Source: Parabacteroides sp. ZJ-118
Lineage (GTDB): Bacteria; Bacteroidota; Bacteroidia; Bacteroidales; Tannerellaceae
Assembly (NCBI RefSeq): GCF_011038785.1
Contig: NZ_JAAKDT010000007.1
Coordinates: 24,679 to 88,678, forward strand
Length of the DNA stretch: 64,000 nucleotides
Direction: 5' to 3'
In this document: positions 8,240 through 17,666 of the stretch, one piece after another
How positions within the stretch are numbered: the stretch's first letter is position 1
Layout: every line of letters begins with the position of its first letter
The notes under the pieces: model-generated
What the model was told of the DNA's origin: nothing
Database searches by the model: none
What the model saw: only the letters and a program-made list of their open reading frames with translations
Position numbers and translations under genes: made by a program

Positions 8240-9079
8240 CTAGCAGGCTTTGAAGCTCATGTCTAAGCTCTTGACGGAGTGAGTCAAGGCTCCTACGGAG
8301 ATGAAGTCTACGCCACATTCCGCGTAATCACGTAGTGTGCTGAACGTGATACCGCCGGAAGATTCCACCTCGAAACGTCCGTTGATGCGTCGAACCGCTT
8401 CTTTCGTATTTTCTATATTGAAATTATCCAACATGATACGATCGATACCGCCTACTTTCATGGCTTGTTCCAACTCGTCGAAGTTACGAACCTCGATCTC
8501 GATCTTCAGGTTCTTTCCTTTCTCTTTCAGATAGTTTTGCGCACGTGTGATCGCTTGCTCGATGCCGCCGGCGAAATCCACGTGATTGTCTTTCAATAAG
8601 ATCATATCGAATAAACCGATGCGATGGTTCATGCCGCCACCGATCCGTACAGCCTCTTTCTCGATCATACGCATGCCGGGAGTTGTCTTGCGGGTATCCA
8701 AAACGTGAGTTTTGGTACCTTCCAACGCCTTGGCGTATTTACGGGTCGTAGTAGCGATACCGCTCATGCGTTGCATAACGTTCAGCATCAATCGCTCGGT
8801 CTGCAACAAGGATTGGATCTTACCTTCCACTACGAACGCGATATCTCCTTTTTTTACTTCGGCTCCGTCTTGTATAAAGACCGTCATTTTCAGTTCCGGA
8901 TCAAAGTCGCGGAAGATGCGTCTCGCCATTTCCACGCCGGCCAATACGCCATCTTCCTTAATGATTAGCTGGCTTTTCCCCATCGCTGTCTCGGGGATGC
9001 AGCATAAGGTCGTATGATCGCCATCGCCAATATCCTCGGCAAACGCTAATTTGATTAAGTCGTCAATAAGCTTGTCCAT
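8240..9079 (-). CDS. nadC: Nicotinate-nucleotide pyrophosphorylase (carboxylating)
   Basis: This 279-residue enzyme converts quinolinate and PRPP to nicotinate mononucleotide in de novo NAD synthesis. Family motifs are present: EDIGDGDHTT near the N-terminus, LNVMQRMSGIATTTRKY, the HVLDTRKTTPGMR loop that binds quinolinate and PRPP, GGGMNHRIGLFDMILLKDNH, and the C-terminal barrel strands VESSGGI and DFISVGALTHS. Length is normal. It starts 3 nt after the DUF4783 gene, so the two form one transcript. Confidence 0.95.
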   Translation of the reverse strand: MDKLIDDLIKLAFAEDIGDGDHTTLCCIPETAMGKSQLIIKEDGVLAGVEMARRIFRDFDPELKMTVFIQDGAEVKKGDIAFVVEGKIQSLLQTERLMLNVMQRMSGIATTTRKYAKALEGTKTHVLDTRKTTPGMRMIEKEAVRIGGGMNHRIGLFDMILLKDNHVDFAGGIEQAITRAQNYLKEKGKNLKIEIEVRNFDELEQAMKVGGIDRIMLDNFNIENTKEAVRRINGRFEVESSGGITFSTLRDYAECGVDFISVGALTHSVKSLDMSFKAC

Positions 9080-9082
9080 GTT

Positions 9083-9454
9083 TTATTCTATTCTGATTGA
9101 TTGTATGATCGCTGTATTCCCTTCAGCCCGGTACGTGATGTTTACGCGGTACTCACCGGAAGAGGTCGGAAGCTTTCCGACAAGGAAACCGCTTCCCTTT
9201 TTATCTGCGTGATGTACGACCGAGAATCCGGAAGGTTCGTTCGAACCGAAAAATGAGGATAACATAGAGACGGCCTCACTCCCGTTGCATTTCTTAGAGG
9301 AACCGGGCAAGGCTACATCCACCTCCTTATCCATCGCCCCGGATAGGGAGGAGGCATTTCCTGCCTTGAAAGCATTTGATATATGGGCAATATCCGCCGC
9401 CTGCGCGCATACGAACGCGAATACCAAGACGAATGTAAGTAAAAGTCGTTTCAT
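9083..9454 (-). CDS. DUF4783 family secreted protein
   Basis: The protein has 123 residues with a signal peptide (about 1-19, ending CAQA). The rest, IAHISNAFKAGNASSLSGAM then VDVALPGSSKKCNGSEAVSM and a final TAIIQSIRIE, follows the pattern of the Bacteroidetes DUF4783 family, which has an NTF2-like fold. The role is unknown; a periplasmic location is likely. A minus-strand TACCTTTG promoter box lies at 9518-9525, so this gene and nadC share that promoter. Confidence 0.82.
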   Translation of the reverse strand: MKRLLLTFVLVFAFVCAQAADIAHISNAFKAGNASSLSGAMDKEVDVALPGSSKKCNGSEAVSMLSSFFGSNEPSGFSVVHHADKKGSGFLVGKLPTSSGEYRVNITYRAEGNTAIIQSIRIE

Positions 9455-9573
9455 AAGCTCTCCTTATTTAAATAGTTTCTTTCATTTTTTTGAAGAACAG
9501 AAGTTCTCTTGTTTTTGCAAAGGTATGTATTTTTCTCGTAACTTAGCCCTTCTAAACACGTAAATGTAAGTAG

Positions 9574-10047
9574 ATGAAGATTGGATTGATTGTGATTGGC
9601 AAGACGGATGCCGGTTATTTTGTGGAGGCTATCCATGAGTATAGAAATCGCTTGACGCATTATATACCTTTCGAAATGGAAGTCATACCGGATATAAAGA
9701 ACGCGAAGAACCTCTCTGAGGCGCAGCAAAAGGAGCGGGAGGGAGAATTGATTTTAAAGGCCTTGCAGCCTGGCGATTATTGGGTGTTGCTGGATGAGAA
9801 GGGGAAAGAGTTTACCTCCATGCAATTTTCTGCTTATCTGGAAAGGAAAATGCATACGGTCCCGAAACGCTTGGTATTTGTGGTGGGCGGTCCTTACGGT
9901 TTTAGTGAGGCCGTGTATAAGGCCGCGTCGGAAAAGATTTCGTTGAGCAAGATGACTTTCTCCCACCAGATGATCCGATTGATCTTTATCGAGCAGATTT
10001 ACCGGGCGATGACGATCTTGAATAACGAGCCTTATCATCATGAATAA
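9574..10047 (+). CDS. rlmH: 23S rRNA (pseudouridine1915-N3)-methyltransferase
   Basis: This 157-residue SPOUT methyltransferase modifies pseudouridine 1915 in helix 69 of 23S rRNA on the assembled ribosome. The trefoil-knot SAM site is visible as LVFVVGGPYGFSEAVYK followed by KISLSKMTFSHQMIRLIFIEQIYRA, and the C-terminus ends in YHHE, as in the family. Length equals the usual 155-159. It is divergent from DUF4783-nadC and convergent with aroC. Confidence 0.94.
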   Translation: MKIGLIVIGKTDAGYFVEAIHEYRNRLTHYIPFEMEVIPDIKNAKNLSEAQQKEREGELILKALQPGDYWVLLDEKGKEFTSMQFSAYLERKMHTVPKRLVFVVGGPYGFSEAVYKAASEKISLSKMTFSHQMIRLIFIEQIYRAMTILNNEPYHHE

Positions 10048-10071
10048 CCGCGTCGCCTCACGGCGATGCGG
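10048..10071. terminator. Convergent hairpin between rlmH and aroC
   Basis: A 10-bp stem (CCGCGTCGCC, loop TCAC, GGCGATGCGG, one G-T wobble) lies directly after the rlmH stop and before the aroC stop. There is no clear U-tract, so it may stabilise 3' ends rather than terminate strongly. Confidence 0.5.
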
Positions 10072-10074
10072 CCG

Positions 10075-11151
10075 CTAAACGTTTTTCCGGGTCTTTTGGA
10101 TCAATAAATAATCCAATAGGGTCAGGGCGGTCATAGACTCGACAATAGGTACCGCACGAGGCAATACGCATGGATCATGACGTCCGCGTGCCTTTAGTAT
10201 TGTATCCTCTCCCGCCCTATTAACCGTTTCTTGTTCCATCAGGATCGTAGCGACCGATTTAAAGGCTACCCGGAAATAAATATCTTGCCCGTTGGAGATC
10301 CCTCCCTGGATACCGCCGGAATAATTGGTGCGCGTATTGATATGCCCATTATCATTGAAGAAGCGATCGTTCCTTTCCGATCCGCGGAAGAGGGCGGCAT
10401 TGAACCCGTCTCCATACTCGAAGCCCTTCACGGCGTTGATCGTAAGCATCGCATGTCCCAACGCGGCATGCAACTTGCCGAATACAGGTTCTCCCAATCC
10501 GACGGGAACCCCTTTCGCCACACAGGTAATAACACCGCCGATCGTGTCTCCTTTTGATTTGACCTCGGCGATCAAGGTCTCCATTTCCGAGGCGGTCTTC
10601 GGATCCGGGCAACGTACGTCGCTCGCTTCTGTCAAGCTTAAATCGTAATCTTGGTAACCTCCCGCTAATCGGATCGGACCGACCTGCGAGGTATAAGCCT
10701 GGATCTGTATGCCGTATCGCTTAAGAGCGAGTTTCGCGATAGCCCCGGCCACGCAACGAGCGATCGTCTCCCGGGCGGACGAACGTCCGCCTCCGCGAGG
10801 ATCGCGGATTCCATATTTTGTTTGATAAGTGTAATCGGCATGCGAGGGACGGTAAACCGCTTTCATATCATCATAGTCCGAGGAATGTTGGTTTTTATTC
10901 CAGATGATGAAACCTATTGGCGTACCGGTTGTCTTTCCCTCGTAGATACCGGAAAGAAACTGTACCTCATCATCCTCTTTACGGGGTGTCGTGATACGGG
11001 ATTGTCCTGGTTTACGGCGATTCAGCTCTTGTTGGATGAATGCCGTATCCAATTCGATTCCGGCCGGGCATCCATCGATCACGCCGCCAATACCGGGGCC
11101 GTGCGATTCGCCGAACGATGTCAGTCTATAAATAGTACCAAAAGTATTCAT
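10075..11151 (-). CDS. aroC: Chorismate synthase
   Basis: The 358-residue enzyme makes chorismate from EPSP in the last shikimate step, using reduced FMN. Signatures are [19 protein letters not shown] at the N-terminus, [29 protein letters not shown] in the middle, and KGRHDPC-type [18 protein letters not shown] near the end. The frame could begin with GTG at 11154, one codon upstream, but ATG at 11151 matches the usual MNTFG start. It is a single gene, separated from the slyD-type gene by an inverted repeat. Confidence 0.95.
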   Translation of the reverse strand: MNTFGTIYRLTSFGESHGPGIGGVIDGCPAGIELDTAFIQQELNRRKPGQSRITTPRKEDDEVQFLSGIYEGKTTGTPIGFIIWNKNQHSSDYDDMKAVYRPSHADYTYQTKYGIRDPRGGGRSSARETIARCVAGAIAKLALKRYGIQIQAYTSQVGPIRLAGGYQDYDLSLTEASDVRCPDPKTASEMETLIAEVKSKGDTIGGVITCVAKGVPVGLGEPVFGKLHAALGHAMLTINAVKGFEYGDGFNAALFRGSERNDRFFNDNGHINTRTNYSGGIQGGISNGQDIYFRVAFKSVATILMEQETVNRAGEDTILKARGRHDPCVLPRAVPIVESMTALTLLDYLLIQKTRKNV

Positions 11152-11162
11152 CACTTTGTCTG

Positions 11163-11246
11163 ATTGAGAATCGAAAATTGAATATTGAGAACCAAAAGCC
11201 GATGATTAGGCATTCCTCCTAAGTCTCAATTTTCAATTCTCAATAT
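11163..11246. repeat. Intergenic inverted repeat of ATTGAGAATTGAAAATTGA type
   Basis: ATTGAGAATCGAAAATTGA (11163-11181) is nearly the reverse complement of TCTCAATTTTCAATTCTCAA (11224-11243), separated by about 42 nt. The same word in both orientations suggests a small dispersed repeat or a long hairpin between aroC and the isomerase gene. Confidence 0.6.
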
Positions 11247-11254
11247 CCCTTTAT

Positions 11255-11830
11255 TTAGTGACATCCACCACAACCGCAACCACCCTCGTGGTCATCGCCA
11301 CAATCACCACCGCAATCGCCGCAACCGCAACCGCATCCACCGGCGGGAGCGGAGAAGGCAGCGATCTCTTCCGCTGTCGGTTCGTGTACGTCGATTACCT
11401 CGCCGCTGAAATGCAAAGTCTCGCCGGCCAACGGATGGTTGAAGTCCATTACCACGATATCATCCTTCACTTCCAATACGGAGCCGTTCATGCGGTTACC
11501 GTTAGAATCCATCATCGGGACGGTATTACCTTCCGTGATCATCTCGGCGTCGAATTTACCATCTACCTCGAAGATATTCTTCGGAAGATCCAATACGTGC
11601 TCCTCGTTATATTCGCCATAAGCCTCGGCCGGCTCGATGGAGAAGTTGAACGTGTCGCCTACTCCCAGCCCGTTCAAGGCTTTCTCGAATGCCGGAAGCA
11701 TCATGCCTGTCCCGTAGATGAATTTCAAAGGAGCCTCGACCGTCGCTTTTTCCATTAACTCACGTTCTTCACCTTCGCCAACGTTCAGGTCGTATGTAAC
11801 CGCAACGTATTTGTTCGCTGTAATTTTCAT
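11255..11830 (-). CDS. FKBP-type peptidyl-prolyl isomerase, SlyD-like
   Basis: The protein has 191 residues. Residues 1-65 and 125-150 form the FKBP core (YVAVTYDLNV, FIYGTGMMLPAFEKAL), and residues about 70-125 form the insert-in-flap chaperone domain (AEAYGEYNEEHVLDLPKNIF, VMDFNHPLAGETLHF). The last 30 residues are a Cys/Gly/His/Asp-rich tail (GGCGCGCGDCGGDCGDDHEG) like the metal-binding tail of E. coli SlyD, which passes nickel to hydrogenase. It is cytosolic. Roles would be prolyl isomerisation, folding help and metal storage; the metal link is inferred from the tail. Confidence 0.88.
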   Translation of the reverse strand: MKITANKYVAVTYDLNVGEGEERELMEKATVEAPLKFIYGTGMMLPAFEKALNGLGVGDTFNFSIEPAEAYGEYNEEHVLDLPKNIFEVDGKFDAEMITEGNTVPMMDSNGNRMNGSVLEVKDDIVVMDFNHPLAGETLHFSGEVIDVHEPTAEEIAAFSAPAGGCGCGCGDCGGDCGDDHEGGCGCGGCH

Positions 11831-11878
11831 GTGTCTTGTATTTTAAATATGTATAGAAATGCTCGCGAAGATACGATT

Positions 11879-13054
11879 TTATTTCTTATCCACCGCCTTT
11901 TTGAGTGCCTTCATCGCTTTGTCTAAAACAGAGCGGGGGCAACCGATGTTCAAACGCATGTGGCCCTCTCCTCCGGGGCCGAAGATACTTCCGTCGTTCA
12001 ACGCCAGTCCGGCCTCGTCTTTGAACAGGTGTACGAGCTCCTCTTGACTGAATGCCAATTCTCTGCAATCCAACCAAACGAGGAAGGAGGCTTGGGGTTG
12101 GTAGACTTTTATCTTGGGGAGATGCTGTTTCATGAATTCTTCCACAAAACGCACGTTTTCCATGATATACATTCGCATTTGTTGCAACCATTCGGCGCCA
12201 TAGGTGTAAGCGGCGGTCGTCGCCGTATAAGCGAAGATCGTGCCCTCGCCAAACTCTCCGGCCTCAAGGAAAGCATAAAATTCTTCCCGGATGAGATCGT
12301 TGGGTACGATTGCGTAGGAAGTCACGATACCGGCGATATTGAACGTCTTGCTGGGGGCCATGAAGGTCACGCTGCAAGAAGCGGCGGTATCCGATACGGA
12401 GGCAAATGGATAATGCGTATACTGAGGATAGGCCATTTCCGCATGAATCTCATCGGAGATAACCAATATATTGTGCTTGGCGCAAATCTCGGCCAATCGG
12501 ACTAGGCTCTCCTTTTTCCAGACGATCCCACCCGGATTGTGAGGGTTGCAGAGGATCAGCACCTTACATTGATCATCCAGAATAGACTCAAGATGGTCAA
12601 AATCCATCTCATAGATGCCGTCTACCATCTTTAGCGGATTATAAACGACTTCACGCTTCATTTTCTCCGGTACGATGCGGAACGGATGATAAACAGGGGG
12701 CTGGATGATGACCTTATCCCCTTTTTGCGTAAAGCATTGGATCGCGAACGCGATTCCCTTTACGATTCCCGGGATATAGCTGATCCATTCCCGTCGCAGT
12801 TTCCAGTTATGTTTGTAATGCACCCAATTAATAATGCTTTCGTAGTAATCGTCGGAACCGAATGTATAACCGAAGACCTCATGCTCACAACGCTTTTTCA
12901 GGGCATCTACGATAAAGTCCGGTGTACGGAAGTCCATATCCGCCACCCAAAGTGGTACCAGATTCTCATCACCGAACATCTCTTTCAAGCGGTCGAATTT
13001 CACGCAACCCGTCCCATGCCGTTCGATGACCTCATCAAAGTTGTAGTGTTTCAT
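11879..13054 (-). CDS. MalY/PatB-type PLP-dependent aminotransferase (probable cystathionine beta-lyase)
   Basis: The 391-residue fold-type I PLP enzyme starts MKHYNFDEVIERHGTGCVKFD, the normal MalY/PatB start. Motifs: VPLWVADMDFRTP, NPHNPGG, ISDEIHAEM (PLP-ring Asp), and APSKTFNIAG with the Schiff-base Lys; the C-terminal Arg lies in HMRLNIGCPR. Family members cleave cystathionine or cysteine-S-conjugates. The frame is open to 13096, but a minus-strand TAAGTTTG box at 13094-13101 puts transcription start near 13087. The ATG at 13054 is therefore preferred over 13081. Confidence 0.88.
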   Translation of the reverse strand: MKHYNFDEVIERHGTGCVKFDRLKEMFGDENLVPLWVADMDFRTPDFIVDALKKRCEHEVFGYTFGSDDYYESIINWVHYKHNWKLRREWISYIPGIVKGIAFAIQCFTQKGDKVIIQPPVYHPFRIVPEKMKREVVYNPLKMVDGIYEMDFDHLESILDDQCKVLILCNPHNPGGIVWKKESLVRLAEICAKHNILVISDEIHAEMAYPQYTHYPFASVSDTAASCSVTFMAPSKTFNIAGIVTSYAIVPNDLIREEFYAFLEAGEFGEGTIFAYTATTAAYTYGAEWLQQMRMYIMENVRFVEEFMKQHLPKIKVYQPQASFLVWLDCRELAFSQEELVHLFKDEAGLALNDGSIFGPGGEGHMRLNIGCPRSVLDKAMKALKKAVDKK

Positions 13055-13252
13055 ATTTCTATTAACGATCAGTTTCTTCATTGTTTTGGGGGTCAAACTT
13101 AATAAAAAAACTGCGATTATAAAGCGAAACGGGAATAAAGATACCCTATTTCCCGATTCTTAAGCAATACACCCTTGCTTCTGTTAAAATACAATCCCAG
13201 GATGGCGTTTGCTTGAGAATTGAAAGAAAAAACGGAATTTTCTTTTAAATCC

Positions 13253-13283
13253 TTTGCGCATATCAATTATTGTTCTACATTTG
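13253..13283 (+). promoter_or_regulatory. Bacteroidetes promoter of the ilv operon
   Basis: TTTG (13253-13256), 19 nt, TACATTTG (13276-13283) matches the primary sigma consensus of Bacteroidetes exactly. The start should lie near 13290, about 26 nt before the leader ORF. Confidence 0.85.
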
Positions 13284-13315
13284 CGGCGTCGAATAAATAA
13301 AGACAACCGGAAAAG

Positions 13316-13375
13316 ATGATGAACAACGTATTGCATATTATTCTCGTGGTGGTCCTTCTAGTCATTAGTAGGTGA
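13316..13375 (+). CDS. ilv operon leader peptide
   Basis: The 19-codon ORF encodes MMNNVLHIILVVVLLVISR. Twelve of 19 residues are Val (5), Leu (4) or Ile (3), including a run of Val-Val-Val-Leu-Leu-Val-Ile. It starts about 26 nt from the predicted transcription start and stops with TGA at 13373-13375, directly beside the antiterminator strand at 13376. That arrangement is that of ilv/leu attenuation leaders in enterobacteria: ribosomes stall at these codons when charged branched-chain tRNAs are scarce. Confidence 0.88.
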   Translation: MMNNVLHIILVVVLLVISR

Positions 13376-13453
13376 GGAGAAAGGTGTGCAAGAAGTTGTG
13401 AAGTCATAGAGATATTTCTTAAGCCTTTCTCCATATAGGGAAAGGCTTTTTTA
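13376..13453 (+). promoter_or_regulatory. Transcription attenuator of the ilv operon
   Basis: Two exclusive RNA folds are visible. The antiterminator pairs GGAGAAAGG (13376-13384) with CCTTTCTCC (13424-13432). The terminator pairs AAGCCTTTC (13421-13429) with GAAAGGCTT (13440-13448) and ends in a T-run (13447-13452). A ribosome that reaches the leader stop covers 13376-13384 and lets the terminator form; a ribosome stalled on the Val/Leu/Ile codons leaves it free. The region 13055-13315 upstream holds only the promoter and the minus-strand promoter of the MalY-like gene. Confidence 0.87.
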
Positions 13454-13515
13454 GTATAAGTAAATCAAGGTAGAGGTGTGGATAAAGCGCCCTGCGAATA
13501 AAAAACAGGAAAGAG

Positions 13516-15351
13516 ATGAAGAATCCGTTAAGAAGCTCATTTAGCACCGAAGGTCGTAGGATGGCCGGGGCTCGTGCGCTATGGCGTGCCAACGGGATGA
13601 AAGAGGAGCAGTTCGGTAAGCCTATTATCGCTATCGTAAATTCATTTACCCAGTTCGTGCCGGGTCATACGCATTTGCATGAGATCGGGCAATGGGTCAA
13701 GGCCGAGATCGAGAAACAGGGTTGTTTCGCCGCTGAATTCAATACGATCGCTATCGACGACGGTATCGCTATGGGGCACGATGGCATGCTTTACTCGCTT
13801 CCCTCGCGCGACATTATCGCGGACAGCGTGGAATATATGGTAAATGCCCATAAGGCGGATGCGATGGTTTGCATCAGCAATTGCGACAAGATCACGCCGG
13901 GTATGCTTATGGCTTCCATGCGATTGAATATCCCGACGGTGTTCGTGTCCGGAGGCCCGATGGAGGCCGGAGAGCTGGAGGGTCGCCAGCTGGATTTGAT
14001 CGACGCGATGATTGAGTCCGCCGATACATCGGTAAGCGACGAGCGTATCGAGCAGGTAGAACACCATGCGTGTCCGGGTTGCGGTTGTTGCTCCGGGATG
14101 TTTACCGCCAACTCCATGAACTGCTTGAACGAGGCGATCGGTCTGGCGCTTCCGGGTAACGGGACGATCGTGGCCACCCATACGAACCGTATCCAACTTT
14201 TCCGCGACGCGGCTAAGCAAATCGTTGAGAACGCTTACAAATACTATCGTGACGGTGACGATTCCGTGTTGCCTCGCAACATCGCTACCCGCCAGGCCTT
14301 CCTGAACGCCATGGCGTTGGATATCGCCATGGGAGGCTCTACCAATACGGTGCTTCACTTATTGGCCGTGGCACAAGAAGCCAGCGTCGATTTCCGTATG
14401 GAGGATATCGACAGGTTATCCCGCAAGACGCCCTGCCTGTGTAAGGTAGCCCCGAATACGCGCACGTATCATGTACAAGACGTAAACCGTGCCGGCGGAA
14501 TCCTCGGTATCATGAACGAGTTGATGAAGACCGGGCTTGTGGATGGCCGCGCGAGACGTGTGGACGGGTTGACCTTGGCCGAGGCGGTTGATAAATACGC
14601 CGTTACCTCCCCGAACGTAACGGAGGAGGCGATCCGTAGATACAAGAGTGCTCCCGCTCATCGATTCAGTGTCCGGATGGGTTCCCAGGACTCCTATTAT
14701 AAGGAATTGGATACGGATCGAGCCGGAGGCTGTATCCGTGACGTGGAGCACGCGTATTCCAAGGATGGCGGCTTGGCTGTCTTGAAAGGGAATATCGCCT
14801 TGGACGGATGCGTCGTAAAAACCGCCGGTGTGGACGAGCGTATTTGGAAATTCGCCGGCCCGGCGAAAGTCTTCGATTCGCAGGATGCCGCTTGCGAGGG
14901 TATTTTGGGCGGCAAGGTCGTTCCCGGCGATGTGGTCGTCATCACGTATGAGGGTCCGAAGGGGGGGCCGGGCATGCAAGAGATGTTATATCCCACCTCC
15001 TATCTGAAGAGCCGTCACTTAGGCAAGGAATGCGCTTTGATCACGGATGGCCGTTTCAGTGGCGGCACGTCCGGCCTTTCTGTCGGGCATATCTCTCCCG
15101 AGGCCGCTTCCGGTGGCGCGATCGGATTGGTGAGAGACGGGGATATCATCGAGATCAATATCCCGGAACGTTCCATCAACGTGCGGTTGAGCGACGCGGA
15201 GTTGGCCGAGCGGCGTAAGGCGGAGGAGGCATGCGGGAAGAAAGCCTTTACGCCGCCGACGCGTCAGCGTGAGGTATCGAAAGCGTTGCGGGCGTATGGG
15301 AAGATGGTTAGCTCCGCCGATAAGGGAGGGGTAAGGATTGTTGAAGATTAA
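13516..15351 (+). CDS. ilvD: Dihydroxy-acid dehydratase
   Basis: The 611-residue iron-sulfur enzyme dehydrates dihydroxyisovalerate and dihydroxymethylvalerate, the third shared step to valine and isoleucine. Cluster cysteines lie in [13 protein letters not shown] (about 119-131) and [21 protein letters not shown] (about 184-204). Other signatures are [16 protein letters not shown], the C-terminal [21 protein letters not shown] and the [11 protein letters not shown] loop. Length is typical. It is the first structural gene after the attenuator, and ilvB follows after 33 nt. Confidence 0.96.
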   Translation: MKNPLRSSFSTEGRRMAGARALWRANGMKEEQFGKPIIAIVNSFTQFVPGHTHLHEIGQWVKAEIEKQGCFAAEFNTIAIDDGIAMGHDGMLYSLPSRDIIADSVEYMVNAHKADAMVCISNCDKITPGMLMASMRLNIPTVFVSGGPMEAGELEGRQLDLIDAMIESADTSVSDERIEQVEHHACPGCGCCSGMFTANSMNCLNEAIGLALPGNGTIVATHTNRIQLFRDAAKQIVENAYKYYRDGDDSVLPRNIATRQAFLNAMALDIAMGGSTNTVLHLLAVAQEASVDFRMEDIDRLSRKTPCLCKVAPNTRTYHVQDVNRAGGILGIMNELMKTGLVDGRARRVDGLTLAEAVDKYAVTSPNVTEEAIRRYKSAPAHRFSVRMGSQDSYYKELDTDRAGGCIRDVEHAYSKDGGLAVLKGNIALDGCVVKTAGVDERIWKFAGPAKVFDSQDAACEGILGGKVVPGDVVVITYEGPKGGPGMQEMLYPTSYLKSRHLGKECALITDGRFSGGTSGLSVGHISPEAASGGAIGLVRDGDIIEINIPERSINVRLSDAELAERRKAEEACGKKAFTPPTRQREVSKALRAYGKMVSSADKGGVRIVED

Positions 15352-15384
15352 AGCCAATAATACACATTAAACACATTATTTCTT

Positions 15385-17088
15385 ATGGAGAAACAAAAGA
15401 TCACCGGTTCGGAAGCTTTGCTGAAAGCGTTGATCGCTGAAGGAGTAGATACGATCTTCGGCTATCCCGGCGGACAGGCGATACCGATTTACGACAGTTT
15501 ATACGATTATAGAGACCGGTTGAGGCATGTATTGGTGCGCCACGAGCAAGGCGCTACCCATGCGGCTCAAGGATATGCCCGTGTATCCGGCAAGGTGGGG
15601 GTGGCATTGGTTACTTCCGGCCCGGGCGCTACGAATACCATCACAGGTATCGCTGACGCGCTGATGGATAGTACGCCGATGGTCGTAATCGCCGGTCAAG
15701 TACCCTCGCCGTTGTTGGGAACCGATGCCTTTCAGGAGGTCGACGTGATTGGCATCACGCAACCGATCACCAAATGGGCCTATCAAATCCGCAAGCCGGA
15801 GGAGATCGCGTGGGCTGTTTCTCGTGCTTTCTACATCGCTTCTACAGGCCGTCCGGGACCGGTGGTGCTAGATCTGGCGAAGGACGCGCAAGTCGGGTCG
15901 GTGGACTACGAATACAAGAAGGTAGACTACGTCCGTAGTTACCAACCGGAGCCGGATATCAATACGGATCGCGTCAAGGCCGCCGCCGATTTGATCAACG
16001 GGGCGAAGAAACCCTTCTGCCTGGTCGGGCAGGGCGTTTTGTTAGGCGGCGCGGAAGAGGAATTGAAAGCGTTTCTCCGGAAGAGTGACATACCCGCCGG
16101 ATCCACGGTATTGGGCTTATCCGCGTTGCCAACCGATTTCCCGCTGAACAAGGGAATGCTCGGTATGCACGGCAACGTGGGGCCGAACCGGAAAACGAAT
16201 GAGTGCGATGTGTTGATCGCGATCGGTATGCGTTTCGACGACCGCGTGACCGGCGACTTAAAGACCTACGCGAAGCAAGCCAAGGTTATCCATCTGGATA
16301 TCGACAACTCGGAAATCGGCAAGAACGTCCCCGTAGACGTAAAGGTGCTGGGCAATGCCAAGCACACGATTCCGATGATCGCGGCGTTGCTGGAAGAACG
16401 TAAACGCCCGGAATGGAACGCCGAGTTCGACCGGGACGAGCAAGAGGAATACGATAAGGTAATCAAGAAGGAATTGTATCCGGCCGGAGGCCGGCTGAAA
16501 ATGGGCGAGGTCGTCCGTAAGGTTTCCGAGGCGGCCGGTAACGACGCCGTATTGGTAACCGATGTCGGGCAGAACCAGATGATGAGCGTCCGCTATTTCA
16601 AATACAAACGAACCCGCAGCGTGGTGACTTCCGGAGGGTTAGGCACGATGGGATTTGGCCTGCCCGCCGCCATAGGCGCTAAGTTCGGAGCCCCGGACCG
16701 TACGGTTTGCTTCTTTACCGGCGATGGGGGTATGCAGATGACGATTCAGGAATTGGGTACCATCATGCAGGAGAAACTGAACGTGAAGATCATCATCCTT
16801 AACAACAACTTCCTGGGGATGGTACGTCAGTGGCAAGAATTGTTCTTCCGCGAGCGTTATTCGAACACCGTCATGGCGAATCCGGATTTCGTGGCGATCG
16901 CCAAGGCCTACGGCATCGCCGGCCGTGCCGTTGAGAAGCGGGAGGAATTGGACGACGCGATCACCGAGATGCTAGACTGCGACGGCGCCTACCTGCTGGT
17001 CGCCAACGTGGAGGCTTGCGGGATGGTATATCCGATGGTCCCGGCCGGAGGAAGCGTGACGAACATGATCATGGGAGACGAGCGATAA
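15385..17088 (+). CDS. ilvB: Acetolactate synthase, large catalytic subunit
   Basis: The 567-residue TPP- and FAD-dependent enzyme condenses pyruvate with pyruvate or 2-oxobutyrate. Motifs: GYPGGQAIPIYDSLYD at the N-terminus, HEQGATHAAQGYAR with the TPP-activating Glu, SGPGATNTITGIADA, and the TPP/Mg site GDGGMQM (about 446) followed by NNNFLGMVRQWQELF. All three domains are complete. ilvN follows 17 nt later. The enzyme is the committed step for valine, leucine and isoleucine. Confidence 0.96.
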   Translation: MEKQKITGSEALLKALIAEGVDTIFGYPGGQAIPIYDSLYDYRDRLRHVLVRHEQGATHAAQGYARVSGKVGVALVTSGPGATNTITGIADALMDSTPMVVIAGQVPSPLLGTDAFQEVDVIGITQPITKWAYQIRKPEEIAWAVSRAFYIASTGRPGPVVLDLAKDAQVGSVDYEYKKVDYVRSYQPEPDINTDRVKAAADLINGAKKPFCLVGQGVLLGGAEEELKAFLRKSDIPAGSTVLGLSALPTDFPLNKGMLGMHGNVGPNRKTNECDVLIAIGMRFDDRVTGDLKTYAKQAKVIHLDIDNSEIGKNVPVDVKVLGNAKHTIPMIAALLEERKRPEWNAEFDRDEQEEYDKVIKKELYPAGGRLKMGEVVRKVSEAAGNDAVLVTDVGQNQMMSVRYFKYKRTRSVVTSGGLGTMGFGLPAAIGAKFGAPDRTVCFFTGDGGMQMTIQELGTIMQEKLNVKIIILNNNFLGMVRQWQELFFRERYSNTVMANPDFVAIAKAYGIAGRAVEKREELDDAITEMLDCDGAYLLVANVEACGMVYPMVPAGGSVTNMIMGDER

Positions 17089-17105
17089 GGAGAGGAGGAG
17101 CAGCT

Positions 17106-17663
17106 ATGACAACAAAGAAACTATATACCGTTATTATCTTTTCAGAGAATATCGTCGGCCTTTTGAACCAGATAACGATTATCTTCACGCGCCGACAGCT
17201 GAACATCGAGACCCTCTCGGTCTCTCCGTCCGCCATCAAGGGCATCCATAAGTTTACGATCACGACCTTCGCCGATGAGGATATGATCGATAAGGTAGTG
17301 AAACAGATCGATAAACGGGTGGATATCTTGAAGGCCTATTACAATACGGATGAGGATCTGGTGTATCAAGAGATCGCCCTTTATAAGCTAAGTACCGAGC
17401 TTTTCATCAAGATGGGAACCGTGGAGGGCTTGATCCGTAAATACAACGCCCGGATCTTGGAGATGAACGATACCTGCGTGGTATTGGAGAAGAGTGGCCA
17501 CTACGACGAGACACAAGCCTTGTTCGATGAGTTGAGCGAGACGATCGGTGTCCTGCAATTCATCCGTTCCGGGCGCGTGGCTATCACGAAGAGCAAGGTG
17601 GAGCGCTTGAGCGATATGCTGGCCGATATGGAGCGGAAGTTACAGGAAAAGCAACAAGCATAA
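17106..17663 (+). CDS. ilvN: Acetolactate synthase, small regulatory subunit
   Basis: The 185-residue protein starts MTTKKLYTVIIFSENIVGLL at 17106, where the frame upstream is only overlap with ilvB. Residues about 5-80 form an ACT domain (VGLLNQITIIFTRRQLNIETLSVSPS, then HKFTITTFADED), the valine-binding fold that mediates feedback inhibition. The rest resembles the C-terminal ALS-small domain (GLIRKYNARILEMNDTCVVLE, VLQFIRSGRVAITK). It pairs with IlvB. The thioesterase gene begins 3 nt after its stop. Confidence 0.94.
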   Translation: MTTKKLYTVIIFSENIVGLLNQITIIFTRRQLNIETLSVSPSAIKGIHKFTITTFADEDMIDKVVKQIDKRVDILKAYYNTDEDLVYQEIALYKLSTELFIKMGTVEGLIRKYNARILEMNDTCVVLEKSGHYDETQALFDELSETIGVLQFIRSGRVAITKSKVERLSDMLADMERKLQEKQQA

Positions 17664-17666
17664 GAT

